From the NCBI RefSeq assembly GCF_000407445.1, contig NZ_ASWB01000002.1, positions 248,001 to 312,000 on the forward strand: DNA of 64,000 bases, given 5' to 3'. A program made the translations under genes and the position numbers. Numbering within the stretch: position 1 is the first letter of the stretch; each line of letters opens with the position of its first letter. This document shows, piece after piece, positions 23,168 to 32,115 of the stretch. The notes beneath the pieces are model-generated. The model saw nothing but the letters and a program-made list of their open reading frames with translations. It did not search any database and had not been told where the DNA came from. The stretch is from Enterococcus moraviensis ATCC BAA-383. GTDB taxonomy: Bacteria > Bacillota > Bacilli > Lactobacillales > Enterococcaceae.

Positions 23168-23713
23168 ATGGAATCATTTGAAAAAAATTGGTATGTATTA
23201 CATACATACTCAGGTTACGAAAACAAAGTAAAGGCGAACATCGAATCACGCGCACAAAGCATGGGCATGGGAGATTTTATTTTTCGTGTAGTTGTTCCAG
23301 AAGAAACAGAAACAGAAGTAAAAAATGGTAAATCAAAAGAAATCGTTCATAAAACATTCCCAGGTTACGTGTTAGTGGAGATGACGATGACAGATGATTC
23401 TTGGTATGTAGTACGTAATACACCAGGCGTTACAGGATTTGTTGGTTCACACGGTGCTGGAAGCAAGCCTGCTCCATTACTACAAGAGGAGATTAATCAT
23501 ATCTTGCGTTCAATCGGCATGAGTACACGCCAATCTGATTTAGATGTCGCACTTGGCGATACAGTTCGTATTATTGAAGGTGCGTTTTCTGGTCTTGAAG
23601 GTGAAGTAACGGAAGTGGATGAAGAACGTCAAAAATTAAAAGTTAATATCGACATGTTTGGTCGCGAAACAAGTACAGAGCTAGATTTTGAACAAGTAGA
23701 TTCAATTCAATAG
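23168..23713 (+). CDS. nusG: transcription termination/antitermination factor NusG
   Basis: This 181-residue protein has the NGN domain (KNWYVLHTYSGYENKVKANIESR, FPGYVLVEMTMTDDSWYVVRNTPGVTGFVG) and a C-terminal KOW domain (VRIIEGAFSGLEGEVTEVDEE). It binds RNA polymerase and affects pausing and termination. AAAGGAG stands before the ATG. In many bacteria rplK follows directly; here L11 is about 9.4 kb away, an arrangement also known from enterococci. Confidence 0.95.
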   Translation: MESFEKNWYVLHTYSGYENKVKANIESRAQSMGMGDFIFRVVVPEETETEVKNGKSKEIVHKTFPGYVLVEMTMTDDSWYVVRNTPGVTGFVGSHGAGSKPAPLLQEEINHILRSIGMSTRQSDLDVALGDTVRIIEGAFSGLEGEVTEVDEERQKLKVNIDMFGRETSTELDFEQVDSIQ

Positions 23714-23726
23714 AAGTTGGAAGAAT

Positions 23727-23770
23727 GAGAGCGTGGAACAAAACTAACCATAGTTTTGTCCTGCTCTCTT
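23727..23770 (+). terminator. nusG terminator
   Basis: GAGAGCGTGGAACAAAACTA pairs imperfectly with TAGTTTTGTCCTGCTCTC, loop ACCA, followed by TTCTT. Its text resembles other intergenic stems in this window that carry GGGACA/TGTCCC. Confidence 0.75.
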
Positions 23771-23802
23771 CTTACTATAAGGATAATTGAAGAGGTGTTA
23801 AA

Positions 23803-24669
23803 ATGAAAAATAGAACGTATTATTTGCTGGTAACGGTCTGTATCTTGTTGTTTTTAGCGGCTTGTACTAGTAAAAAAGTAGCACAAAACGAAAGTCAACA
23901 AACTACTACAAACTCAGTAATAAGTGAAATAACGCAAAAATCATCCGTTCCGACATTGTTTATTCATGGTTATGGTGGTGGTAGCTATTCTTTTGGTCGG
24001 ATGATCGATAGACTGTCAGAAAATGATCAGACTCAGAAAGAATTAGTTCTAACTGTCAATGCTAAGGGAGAAGTCAAAGCAGACGGAGAACTGACAGGAA
24101 AAGAAGATAATCCAAGTATTCAGATTATTTTTGAAGATAATAAAAATACTGAATGGAATCAAGCACAATGGCTCAAAAATTGTTTGGTTTATATTCAAGA
24201 TAAATATGACATAACAGAAGTGAATTTGGTAGGACATTCAATGGGTGGTGTGAGCTCTTTACGCTATATGACTTCATTTGGAGAGGATGAACGTTTACCA
24301 AAAATCAATAAATTTATTAGCATAGCAGCACCGTTTAATAATTTCATGGAATTATCGGACGGAGAGACGATCGACGATGTTCTTAATGATGGACCTGATG
24401 TTCAAAGTGAACGTTACACTGAGTATGTCAACGGAATGAATAAAGTATCCAAAGACATGGATGTCCTGATTATTGCTGGGGATGTAGAAGACGGTAGTTC
24501 AAGTGACAAAACAGTTTCTGTGGCAGACGCTTTAAGTGTTGTCTCTTTACTGAAAAAACATGGCAATCAGGTACAAGATAAAATCTTTTACGGAAAATTA
24601 GCTCAACACAGCCAACTACACGAAAATAAAGACGTCGATCAACTTGTCGCAGATTTTTTATGGGAATAA
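23803..24669 (+). CDS. lipoprotein alpha/beta hydrolase, DUF915
   Basis: This 288-residue protein begins with a lipoprotein signal (NRTYYLLVTVCILLFLAAC), with the lipobox cysteine at about residue 22. The hydrolase part has VPTLFIHGYGGGSYSFGRMI, the nucleophile elbow LVGHSMGGVSSL, DGSSSDKTVSVADA and a final His in AQHSQLHENKD. It is a paralogue of the membrane-anchored protein at 2850 and acts outside the cell. Substrate unknown; an esterase or lipase function is inferred from the family. Confidence 0.82.
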   Translation: MKNRTYYLLVTVCILLFLAACTSKKVAQNESQQTTTNSVISEITQKSSVPTLFIHGYGGGSYSFGRMIDRLSENDQTQKELVLTVNAKGEVKADGELTGKEDNPSIQIIFEDNKNTEWNQAQWLKNCLVYIQDKYDITEVNLVGHSMGGVSSLRYMTSFGEDERLPKINKFISIAAPFNNFMELSDGETIDDVLNDGPDVQSERYTEYVNGMNKVSKDMDVLIIAGDVEDGSSSDKTVSVADALSVVSLLKKHGNQVQDKIFYGKLAQHSQLHENKDVDQLVADFLWE

Positions 24670-24704
24670 GCAACTAAAAAAAGCATATTGATAAGGAGAA
24701 AGTC

Positions 24705-25721
24705 ATGAAAATCAGAATGAAAGACATTGCTAAAATGGCCAATGTATCTGAAGCGGCGGTTTCGTTGGTTTTAAATGATAAACCATCTAGAATTTCTGAA
24801 AAAAAGAAGCAAGAAATAAAAGCAATCGCAAAAGAATTAAACTATGTTCCTAATATTGCGGCTCAAAGTCTTGCTAAAAATGCTTCCCAGACTATTGGTA
24901 TTGTGATTCCTGACATTGAAAATCCATTCTTTTCAAAACTTTGTAAACAATTAGAAGAACAATTTAGAGCGTTGGGTTATTTAACTATTATCGTTAATTC
25001 CAATGATGATTTTACGGTGGAAAAAAATCTAATTCAAATGCTGCTAAATCGCGGTGTTGACGGTTTGGTCATCGCTTTATCGAATGAGTCATTTTCATCC
25101 AAAGAAGAGCAAGAGCATTTCTTGAGAGAAATTGATGCACCGTTTGTTTTGGTTGATCGACATGTTTCTTTTTCCGATATCAATCAAGTATACTTTGACA
25201 GTCAAGCAGGGGGGCGACTTTCAACAGAGTATCTTCTTGAAAATGGCCACCGAAATATCGCTTTTATGACGGGGGATTTTAAAGTCCCAAGCACGCTAGA
25301 TCGAATCAAAGGATACCAACAAGCCCTTCAAAAATACGACATAGAATATAGAGAAGAGTATATCATTGAGACAGGTTATCGTTTTCAATATGGCATGGAG
25401 AAGGCAAAAGAACTTTTTTCGCTAAACGGTGTGACAGCGGTACTCACATCAAATGATATGGTTGCTTTTGGTGTTTTGAAGCAAGCTGCAATCAGTGGAA
25501 AGTCAATTCCAAAAGAACTTTCGATCATTGGATATGACCATTTGGAAATAGCAGATATTTTAGAAGTTTCCTTAGCAACTGTTGAACAAGACAGTTCCTC
25601 TTTAACAGATCAAGCTGTGGCTTTGCTAAAGAGCATGCTTACAATGAAAAAGAAAAAAACAGAAACGATTGTTTTAAAACCAATCCTAATCGAAGGTGAA
25701 AGTGTTAAAAAATTAAAATAG
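24705..25721 (+). CDS. LacI-family regulator of the nucleoside/ribose operon
   Basis: This 338-residue repressor has the LacI helix-turn-helix (MKDIAKMANVSEAAVSLVLNDKPSRISEKKKQEI) and a periplasmic-binding-like sensor domain (IGIVIPDIENPFFSKL, DRIKGYQQAL, LTSNDMVAFGVL, LSIIGYDHLEIAD), closest to ribose repressors RbsR. Its gene is directly upstream of nucleoside hydrolase, transporter and ribokinase genes, so it probably answers to ribose or a nucleoside product. Two GGTTAAGCG half-sites in opposite orientation downstream are likely operators. Confidence 0.85.
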   Translation: MKIRMKDIAKMANVSEAAVSLVLNDKPSRISEKKKQEIKAIAKELNYVPNIAAQSLAKNASQTIGIVIPDIENPFFSKLCKQLEEQFRALGYLTIIVNSNDDFTVEKNLIQMLLNRGVDGLVIALSNESFSSKEEQEHFLREIDAPFVLVDRHVSFSDINQVYFDSQAGGRLSTEYLLENGHRNIAFMTGDFKVPSTLDRIKGYQQALQKYDIEYREEYIIETGYRFQYGMEKAKELFSLNGVTAVLTSNDMVAFGVLKQAAISGKSIPKELSIIGYDHLEIADILEVSLATVEQDSSSLTDQAVALLKSMLTMKKKKTETIVLKPILIEGESVKKLK

Positions 25722-25724
25722 GTG

Positions 25725-25753
25725 TTGACTAAACAGGAGTAAAGCGCTATCAT
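25725..25753 (+). promoter_or_regulatory. operon promoter with cre-like site
   Basis: TTGACT (25725-25730), 17-base spacer, TATCAT (25748-25753). GTAAAGCGCTATCA (25739-25752) resembles the CcpA cre consensus and covers the -10, which predicts repression by glucose. Confidence 0.65.
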
Positions 25754-25765
25754 AATAAACAGATA

Positions 25766-25845
25766 GGTTAAGCGATTAATCTTAAAATACTTTTTTCATT
25801 AATGAAAAGGTATTTTTTTATATCCTTTTGGTAATGCGCTTAACC
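25766..25845 (+). promoter_or_regulatory. paired LacI-type operators flanking an intrinsic terminator
   Basis: GGTTAAGCG (25766-25774) and its reverse complement CGCTTAACC (25837-25845) lie about 71 bases apart. Between them AAAATAC..CATTAATG..GTATTTT forms a stem followed by TTTTTTT (ending near 25820). The region therefore combines two operators with a leader terminator before the first structural gene. Confidence 0.6.
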
Positions 25846-25864
25846 TTAAAAGGAGGAAGAACTT

Positions 25865-26785
25865 ATGTTAAAAGAAAAACGAGCCATTATTATCGACACA
25901 GACCCTGGTATTGACGATGCAGTAGCGTTATCTATCGCCCTTAATCACCCTGCGTTAGAAGTTAGGTTATTAACAACAGTAGCAGGTAATGTAAACGTAA
26001 ACAAAACGACGGATAACACCTTGAAATTGGTAGCTTTTTTTGGGAAACAAGTCCCAGTTGCTAAAGGGTGTGACAAACCATTGTTGATCCAGCTTGAAGA
26101 TTCAGCAGAAATTCATGGTGAAAGCGGAATGGACGGTTATGATTTTCCAAAAACTTCGTTGAAAGCGCTTGATATCCATGCTGTAGAAGCAATGAAAGAA
26201 TGTATTCTTTCTAGTTCAGAGCCAATAACACTGGTGCCTATCGCAGCTTTAACGAATATTGCGTTACTTTTAAGCCTGTATCCAGAAACAAAGCAAAATA
26301 TTCAAGAAATCGTTATGATGGGTGGTTCGCTATCTAGAGGAAATACAAATACAAGTGCTGAATTTAACACATATGTCGATCCACATGCTGCCCAAATTGT
26401 TTTTCAATCAGGTATTCCAATCGTAATGGTTGGTCTGGATGTGACGAGTACTGCAGTGCTGACAAAAAATGAAACAGAAAAAATCAAAGAGTTTGGAGAA
26501 GTCGGCAACATGTTTTATTCTTTATTCCAACATTATCGAGGTGGTAGTTTACAGACTGGATTAAAAATGCATGATGTTTGTGCTATTGCCTACTTGACAG
26601 ATCCTTCACTATTTACGGTTCAAGAAACATTTGTTGAAGTCGCATTAGATGGACCGGCAGCAGGCGCAACAGTTGCTGATCTAAAAATGAAATATCATGA
26701 CTCTACGAATGCAAAAGTTTGTTTAGATATCGATATTCCAGAGTTCCAAAATTGGGTTGTTTCAAATTTACAAAAAATAAATTAA
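25865..26785 (+). CDS. inosine-uridine preferring nucleoside hydrolase family
   Basis: This 306-residue enzyme has the calcium-binding N-terminal motif IIDTDPGIDDAVALSIAL and the family marks EIVMMGGSL, AEFNTYVDPHAA and KMHDVCAIAYL. It splits the N-glycosidic bond of nucleosides to give ribose and a base in the cytoplasm. AAAGGAGGA is upstream of the ATG. The gene leads an operon with a transporter, an acetyltransferase and ribokinase, which fits uptake of nucleosides and capture of the released ribose. Confidence 0.88.
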   Translation: MLKEKRAIIIDTDPGIDDAVALSIALNHPALEVRLLTTVAGNVNVNKTTDNTLKLVAFFGKQVPVAKGCDKPLLIQLEDSAEIHGESGMDGYDFPKTSLKALDIHAVEAMKECILSSSEPITLVPIAALTNIALLLSLYPETKQNIQEIVMMGGSLSRGNTNTSAEFNTYVDPHAAQIVFQSGIPIVMVGLDVTSTAVLTKNETEKIKEFGEVGNMFYSLFQHYRGGSLQTGLKMHDVCAIAYLTDPSLFTVQETFVEVALDGPAAGATVADLKMKYHDSTNAKVCLDIDIPEFQNWVVSNLQKIN

Positions 26786-26800
26786 AAAAAGGAGCATACT

Positions 26801-28174
26801 ATGATTGAGTCATTATTAGTATTAGTTGTTTTAGCACTTGTTGCCTATTTGATTATTAAAAATTATCACCCAGCTCTTAGTTTGATCAGTGGAGCACTGA
26901 TTTTGTTACTATTTGCGGTTTTATTAGGACATCCACTTTATCCTGATGGTGAGGGAACTGGTTTAGCTTTCTTTGATATTTTCTTGAAATTTAAAGATAC
27001 GATCATTGCTCAAGTGAGCTCGGCCGGAATCGTGATTATGATTTTATTTGGTTACTCAGGGTATATGAATGTAATTGGTGCAAATCAAGTAGCGGTAAAT
27101 ATATTGGTAAAACCTTTGCAAAAAATCAAATCAAAAGCACTATTTGTTCCGCTAGTTTTCTTAGTAGGTAACTTAATGTCTTTAGTTGTACCGAGTGCAT
27201 CTAGTTTGGCAATTATTTTGATGGCGATTTTATATCCCATGTTATCAAGCATGGGCATTTCGTCATTAACAGCTGCTGGAGTGATAGCCATGACAGCAAC
27301 GATCATGCCAACTCCACTTGGAGCCGATAATGTGATTGCAGCAGAAACTTTAGGATATGATCTTTTGACATATGTTGCATGGAACGCCCGTATTTCTATT
27401 CCAACATTATTGATCATGGCGTTAGCGCACTACTTTTGGCAAAAATATTGTGACAAAAAAGAAGGAGCTTCAGCTTTTGTTACAATTGAAGATGATGGTT
27501 TAGTAAAAAAAGAAGAATCGGATACACCAAAAATATATGCATTATTACCATTGTTGCCATTGGTTTTAATTTTAATCGTTGGTATCACAGGGATATTTGT
27601 TAAAGGAATCCAAATGGATATTTTTGTACTGACCTTTATATCATTTTTCGTTGCAGTTGCATTTGAAACGATTCGCTATAAATCATACAAGAAAATTCAA
27701 GATTCAGCAGCGGAAATGTTTAAAGGGATGGGACAAGGCTTTAGCCAAGTTGTTATGTTGGTAGTTGGTGGTTCCTTGTTCACAACAGCTATTCAGTCTT
27801 TAGGAATCATTGATAATATCATGGCTTCAGTTGAATCATCTGTTTCTGCTGGGTTAGTAACAACTTTGATTTTCAGTGGCGCAACGACAGTCTTTGGTAT
27901 TTTAAGTGGCGGTGGGCTAGCGATGTTTTACGCAGTAATTGAGTTGATTCCTGATATAGCTACTAAGGCTGGAATTGATGGTATTTTGATATCTTTACCA
28001 ATGCAAATGATTGCAAACTTGGCTAGAACTATTTCACCTGTAGCAGCGGTTGTAATGATTGTAGCTTCAACGGTTGGGGTAAGCCCAGTTCGAATTTTAA
28101 AAAGAACCAGTGTTCCAACTATCATAGGAATTATTTGTGTGGTCGTTTTATCTATTCTTTTACTACCGTATTAA
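26801..28174 (+). CDS. DcuC-like membrane transporter, probably nucleoside-related
   Basis: This 457-residue protein has about 12 hydrophobic segments and looks like the DcuC/C4-dicarboxylate carrier family, with motifs NLMSLVVPSASSLAIILMA and MTATIMPTPLGADNVIAAE that form the two re-entrant loops typical of such carriers. Because it lies between a nucleoside hydrolase and ribokinase, its substrate is more likely a nucleoside or ribose compound than dicarboxylates. Substrate assignment is inference from context. It is 15 bases downstream of the hydrolase gene. Confidence 0.75.
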   Translation: MIESLLVLVVLALVAYLIIKNYHPALSLISGALILLLFAVLLGHPLYPDGEGTGLAFFDIFLKFKDTIIAQVSSAGIVIMILFGYSGYMNVIGANQVAVNILVKPLQKIKSKALFVPLVFLVGNLMSLVVPSASSLAIILMAILYPMLSSMGISSLTAAGVIAMTATIMPTPLGADNVIAAETLGYDLLTYVAWNARISIPTLLIMALAHYFWQKYCDKKEGASAFVTIEDDGLVKKEESDTPKIYALLPLLPLVLILIVGITGIFVKGIQMDIFVLTFISFFVAVAFETIRYKSYKKIQDSAAEMFKGMGQGFSQVVMLVVGGSLFTTAIQSLGIIDNIMASVESSVSAGLVTTLIFSGATTVFGILSGGGLAMFYAVIELIPDIATKAGIDGILISLPMQMIANLARTISPVAAVVMIVASTVGVSPVRILKRTSVPTIIGIICVVVLSILLLPY

Positions 28175-28218
28175 CAAATGTTGCAAGAGGCAATTTGTAC
28201 TTTCGGAGATGATTGTAT

Positions 28219-28686
28219 ATGGAAATAATGTTAGCGGAATTAAAAGACGATAAAGAGATCAATGACTTGTTTGAAGCAGCCAAAAAATTTATGAATCAAA
28301 CGAATGTTTATCAATGGACACCGACGTATCCAACTATCCAAATCGTTCGACAAGATATTTATGCACAACACTTGTATAAATTGGTTGCTGACCATACCAT
28401 AGTAGCCGTCGCAACTGTCGAGAGGAAAGCACAAGATAGTTATGTATTAAGGCGTATTGCTACAAATCCAAATTATTTATCTAATGGTTATGCATCAAAC
28501 TTATTGAATGATATAATAAATAATATAAAAGAAAAAAATGGAAAACATATTTATTCAAGTACCAGTCACTCCAATGTCAAAATGCAGCATTTTTTTAAAA
28601 AGCATGGTTTTGAAAAAATTTCAGAGTACATTGAAATTGAAAGAGAACATCTGGGTTCTTTCTATACGTATTTGAAGAAAATATAA
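28219..28686 (+). CDS. GNAT family N-acetyltransferase
   Basis: This 155-residue protein shows the GNAT core: VLRRIATNPNYLSNGYASNLLNDII, where the first strand and the acetyl-CoA loop (NGYASN in place of the common Q/RxxGxG/A) are visible, and a C-terminal HFFKKHGFEKISEY. ATG at 28219 is chosen because CGGAG lies 10 bases upstream; TTG at 28213 is too close. It sits inside the nucleoside/ribose operon, where its role is unknown. Confidence 0.75.
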   Translation: MEIMLAELKDDKEINDLFEAAKKFMNQTNVYQWTPTYPTIQIVRQDIYAQHLYKLVADHTIVAVATVERKAQDSYVLRRIATNPNYLSNGYASNLLNDIINNIKEKNGKHIYSSTSHSNVKMQHFFKKHGFEKISEYIEIEREHLGSFYTYLKKI

Positions 28687-28702
28687 ATAAGGAGAGTCCG
28701 CG

Positions 28703-29602
28703 ATGAAAAAAGTAATAGTTTTAGGAAGTATCAATATGGATATGGTTATGGAAACCAATCGATTACCAAAAGTTGGAGAAACACTGTTGGGTGAGACAAT
28801 CGATTATTATGTTGGCGGCAAGGGTGCTAATCAAGCGGTGGCTGCTTCAAGAGTCGGTGCTACAGTTTCTTTGATTGGAAAAATCGGTGATGATACGTTT
28901 GGCTCAAAAGTGTATAAGCACTTAGAAAATGAACAAATCGATGTCAGTGCAGTAACCACTGAAAAAAATATTTTTACAGGTGTCGCTTCGATTTTTAAGT
29001 TAAAAGAAGATAATGCAATCGTTGTTTTACCAGGAGCAAATATGTTATTGGACAATGCAGATAATGATTTAAATAATAAACTTACTACAAAAGATGTTCT
29101 ATTGACACAACTGGAAATTCCGACAGAAACTGTAAAAAATGGGCTGGAACGTGCAAAAAAAAATGGTGCAACCACTATTTTAAATCCTGCTCCATACAAT
29201 GAAAAAGTGATTGATATGTTGCCATTCGTCGATATCATTACACCAAATGAAACAGAATTTGAAGGGTTATTGGGCCATTCGATTGGTGAAGCTGGTCAAT
29301 TTGAAAAGGAAATGCTGGATTGGTCTAAAGCGAATGACACACAGCTAATAGTAACCCGTGGTGGTGATGGGATATCTTATACAACAGAGGATAAAGTCGT
29401 TACCATTCCAGCAAAAAAAGTAACAATCGTTGACACGACTGGAGCGGGCGATACATTTAATGGGATTTTGGCTGCTTGTTTAGCAAAAGGAATGACTGTT
29501 TCAGAGGCAATCGAGTTTGCTGGAAAAGGAGCAACCCTTTCGATCACAAAACTAGGTGCGCAAACTGGAATGCCTACTTTGGAAGAAATCAACGCTTTTT
29601 GA
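28703..29602 (+). CDS. rbsK: ribokinase
   Basis: This 299-residue PfkB-family kinase has the N-terminal VLGSINMDMVMETNRLPKVGET and substrate-binding YYVGGKGANQAVAASRVGA, and the C-terminal anion hole and catalytic base VDTTGAGDTFNGILAACLA. It phosphorylates ribose to ribose 5-phosphate for entry into the pentose phosphate pathway. As the last gene of the operon it uses ribose freed by the nucleoside hydrolase. A long terminator follows. Confidence 0.92.
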   Translation: MKKVIVLGSINMDMVMETNRLPKVGETLLGETIDYYVGGKGANQAVAASRVGATVSLIGKIGDDTFGSKVYKHLENEQIDVSAVTTEKNIFTGVASIFKLKEDNAIVVLPGANMLLDNADNDLNNKLTTKDVLLTQLEIPTETVKNGLERAKKNGATTILNPAPYNEKVIDMLPFVDIITPNETEFEGLLGHSIGEAGQFEKEMLDWSKANDTQLIVTRGGDGISYTTEDKVVTIPAKKVTIVDTTGAGDTFNGILAACLAKGMTVSEAIEFAGKGATLSITKLGAQTGMPTLEEINAF

Positions 29603-29608
29603 TAGAAC

Positions 29609-29652
29609 AAGGGACAGGGACATAGCTCTAGGGTTATGTTCTTGTCCCTTTC
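29609..29652 (+). terminator. rbsK operon terminator
   Basis: AAGGGACAGGGACATA pairs over 16 positions (two or three G-U pairs) with TATGTTCTTGTCCCTT, followed by TCTATTT. Confidence 0.8.
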
Positions 29653-29698
29653 TATTTGAATAAGGTGAGATAAAAAAGGGGTAGAGGCAATTCTTACA

Positions 29699-29727
29699 TT
29701 GTCTCAATCCTTGCTAACAATTATAAT
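29699..29727 (+). promoter_or_regulatory. promoter of the ECF41 sigma gene
   Basis: TTGTCT (29699-29704), 17-base spacer, TATAAT (29722-29727): a housekeeping promoter. Confidence 0.6.
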
Positions 29728-29776
29728 GAGTATCTAACGACCATAAAACGAATTACTAGAAATGAGGAAGCAAAAC

Positions 29777-30636
29777 ATGGATGAAGCCATTTTAATTTTT
29801 GATACTTTTAAATCATTGCTCTATTCTATCGCATATCGAATATGCCTTTCACGGGAAGAAGCAGAAGATATTTTACAAGAGGTTCAACTAAAATGGTTAG
29901 AACAAAAGCATGAGTCCATAAAGAATCCTAAAGCATTTCTATCAAAACTAGTTGTCAATCGTTCAATTAACTATCTAAACTCTGCTCAAGTTAGACGCAT
30001 AGAGTATTATGGCCCATTTATTCCAGAACCAGAAATAGAAAAGTCAGAAGATCCATTAATCGGTAAAGAAAAAATTACATATGCTTTATTAGTTGTATTA
30101 GAACAATTAACGCCGAAAGAACGAGTCGTTTTTCTGATGAAAGAAGTTTTCGACTATTCTCATAAAGAAATAAGCGAGTTGTTGGGTATCACACCTGAAA
30201 ATAGCAGGAAATTATTAAGTCGAGCAAAAAAAGCCATCCAAGATACAGATATTTCGGTGGAGGCTTCAAGCAATGTAGAAAACCAAAAATTCATTGCTCT
30301 TTTCAATAGAAGTATCGAAAAAGGTGATCTGACCCCGCTTCTGAGTTTTATGACAGATGATGCGAAAATGTCGATAGATGGAGGTCAAAAACGTCGTGCT
30401 CCATTGAGAACGTTGATCAGACCAACTCGCATCTTTGCCTTTTTGAAAGGGGTTATGCCACACGATTTTTTGGCGACGAACGTATCGTGTCTGAACTCTA
30501 TCAACAACCTTGCTTGTTTATCAAAGAAAAAAATCAATTGAAAAGTATTTTATTTTTTGGACTAAACCGAGAAAAAGATAAGGTTCAGCACATTTTCATT
30601 ATCAATAATCCGGATAAATTAAAAAATATTTCATGA
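29777..30636 (+). pseudogene. ECF41-type sigma factor with C-terminal frameshift
   Basis: The N-terminal part has sigma region 2 (FDTFKSLLYSIAYRI, AEDILQEVQLKWL) and region 4 (LTPKERVVFLMKEVFDYSHKEISELLG). A SnoaL-like extension follows, with ECF41 marks FIPEP (for WLPEP) and DGGQK (for DGGGK). The frame shifts at a T6 run near 30465: read as is, it ends at 30541 with unrelated residues; with one more T it continues GDERIVSELYQQPCLFIKEK and reaches the third ECF41 motif NPDKL, ending at TGA 30636 (about 286 residues, the normal length). ATG at 29777 follows GAGG. Because the extension regulates the sigma factor, truncation could change its activity. Confidence 0.7.
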
Positions 30637-30643
30637 AAGCTGT

Positions 30644-30672
30644 CACGTTTTGTCAGGCTGACTGGTCTTAAT
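30644..30672 (+). promoter_or_regulatory. ECF41-type promoter candidate
   Basis: TGTCACG, 16 bases, GGTC resembles the ECF41 promoter consensus TGTCACA-N16-CGTC. It lies directly before the carboxymuconolactone decarboxylase gene, the known type of ECF41 target. Confidence 0.5.
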
Positions 30673-30710
30673 AAGTGTAACAACAAATAGTAATCAAAGG
30701 AGATAGTTTA

Positions 30711-31157
30711 ATGACAAAAACACGATTTTTATTACCAAAAGAAAATAAGGACGCGTATCAAAAAATTGCAGAATTAGATCAAATTGGTAAGTCAGGCAGC
30801 ATTAGTGAGCAGTTGCAAGAATTGATCAAGATTTATGCTTCTCAATTAAACGGGTGTGTGTTTTGCATTGATATGCATTCTAAAGATGCTCTAGCAAAAG
30901 GCGAAAAAATGCAAAGAATCATCGGATTGACCGCATGGGAAGAAGCTGCTTTTTATACTGTACAAGAACGTGCAGTACTTGCATTTACAAAGGAAGTTAC
31001 CCTAATTCATCAAGGTGGAGTAAGTGATCAAACTTACCAAGAATTACAAAAGTATTATAGTGAAAAAGAAATTGGTGAGCTTTTAGTACTCATCGGTACT
31101 ATCAATTTTTATAACCGCATCGGAGTTACGACATTATTACAACCGAAAGTGGATTAA
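30711..31157 (+). CDS. carboxymuconolactone decarboxylase / AhpD-like protein
   Basis: This 148-residue protein has the AhpD-type helical core with the redox pair in NGCVFCIDMHSKDALAKGE and LTAWEEAAFYTVQERAVLAF. Family members serve as peroxidase or decarboxylase-like enzymes; the CxxC and following His favour a thiol redox role. Conserved pairing with ECF41 sigma genes is known and is seen here, with a matching promoter upstream. AAAGGAG precedes the ATG. Confidence 0.85.
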   Translation: MTKTRFLLPKENKDAYQKIAELDQIGKSGSISEQLQELIKIYASQLNGCVFCIDMHSKDALAKGEKMQRIIGLTAWEEAAFYTVQERAVLAFTKEVTLIHQGGVSDQTYQELQKYYSEKEIGELLVLIGTINFYNRIGVTTLLQPKVD

Positions 31158-31160
31158 TAA

Positions 31161-31200
31161 AAAACAAGCGTGAAACACGATCGTGTTTCACGCTTGTTTT
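31161..31200. terminator. bidirectional terminator, 20-bp perfect palindrome
   Basis: 31161-31180 and 31181-31200 are exact reverse complements (AAAACAAGCGTGAAACACGA and its complement). It ends both the CMD gene and the convergent sdaAA gene. Confidence 0.9.
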
Positions 31201-32090
31201 TATGGTTTAGTAGGGTGTTCCGTTTGGTTTTCTAAAAGTTCTTTTGCTAAATGCTGAGCAGTAGGTGTTACAGCTAGCCCGCCTTCAGCAGTTTCCTTAA
31301 ATATTTGTGGCATTTGACGACCAACTTGATACATGGCAGCAACAACTTCATCAGGTGGTATCACACTGCGGATACCAGCTAAGGCCATATCTGCAGAAAT
31401 AAACGCCTGTGAAGAACCTAATGCATTCCGTTTGACACAAGGAACTTCAACAAGTCCAGCTACAGGATCGCAAATCAAGCCCATCATATTTTTGAGAGTA
31501 ATCGCAATTGCTTGTGCAGCTTGATCAGGGGAACCGCCAGCTGCACAGACAAGGGCTGCGCTAGCCATAGCACTAGCCGAGCCAACTTCCGCCTGACAGC
31601 CGCCTTCAGCACCACTTATGGAGGAATTATTCGCAATCACTAAACCGAAAGCACCAGCAGTAAATAAGAAATCAAGTTGTTGTGCGTGTGTCAGTTTCAA
31701 CTTTTCAATTGCCGCCATCAAAACGCCTGGAACTACACCCGCGCTTCCTGCGGTAGGTGTTGCACAAATCAAGCCCATATTTGCATTGACTTCATTAACG
31801 GCTACCGCATTTCTAACCGCAGTTAAAATAGTTTCTCCACTTAAAAAATTGCCAGTTTTAATATAGTCATCAAGACGTGTTGCATCGCCACCAGTGATCC
31901 CTGTCACAGAAGTCACACCATCAACGCCTTCTTCAATGGATTGCTTCATTACGGCAAGATTTCGTTCCATCGTTTCAATGATTCGTTCACGGCTATGACC
32001 ATGGTTTTCAATTTCTGTTGCAATCATCAATTCAGAAACGGATGGGAAATCAGCGGCCTGTTGCACTAATTCTTCTATTGATAGAAACAT
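31200..32090 (-). CDS. sdaAA: L-serine dehydratase, alpha subunit
   Basis: This 296-residue protein is the catalytic chain of the iron-sulfur serine dehydratase found in Firmicutes. Visible motifs are NANMGLICATPTAGSAGVVP, SGAEGGCQAEVGSASAMA and MGLICDPVAGLVEVPCVKRN, which carry the cysteines that bind the [4Fe-4S] cluster. With the beta subunit it turns L-serine into pyruvate and ammonia. The gene is 25 bases downstream of sdaAB on the same strand. Confidence 0.93.
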   Translation of the reverse strand: MFLSIEELVQQAADFPSVSELMIATEIENHGHSRERIIETMERNLAVMKQSIEEGVDGVTSVTGITGGDATRLDDYIKTGNFLSGETILTAVRNAVAVNEVNANMGLICATPTAGSAGVVPGVLMAAIEKLKLTHAQQLDFLFTAGAFGLVIANNSSISGAEGGCQAEVGSASAMASAALVCAAGGSPDQAAQAIAITLKNMMGLICDPVAGLVEVPCVKRNALGSSQAFISADMALAGIRSVIPPDEVVAAMYQVGRQMPQIFKETAEGGLAVTPTAQHLAKELLENQTEHPTKP

Positions 32091-32115
32091 AATAAATTTG
32101 CTCCTTTAATTTAGA

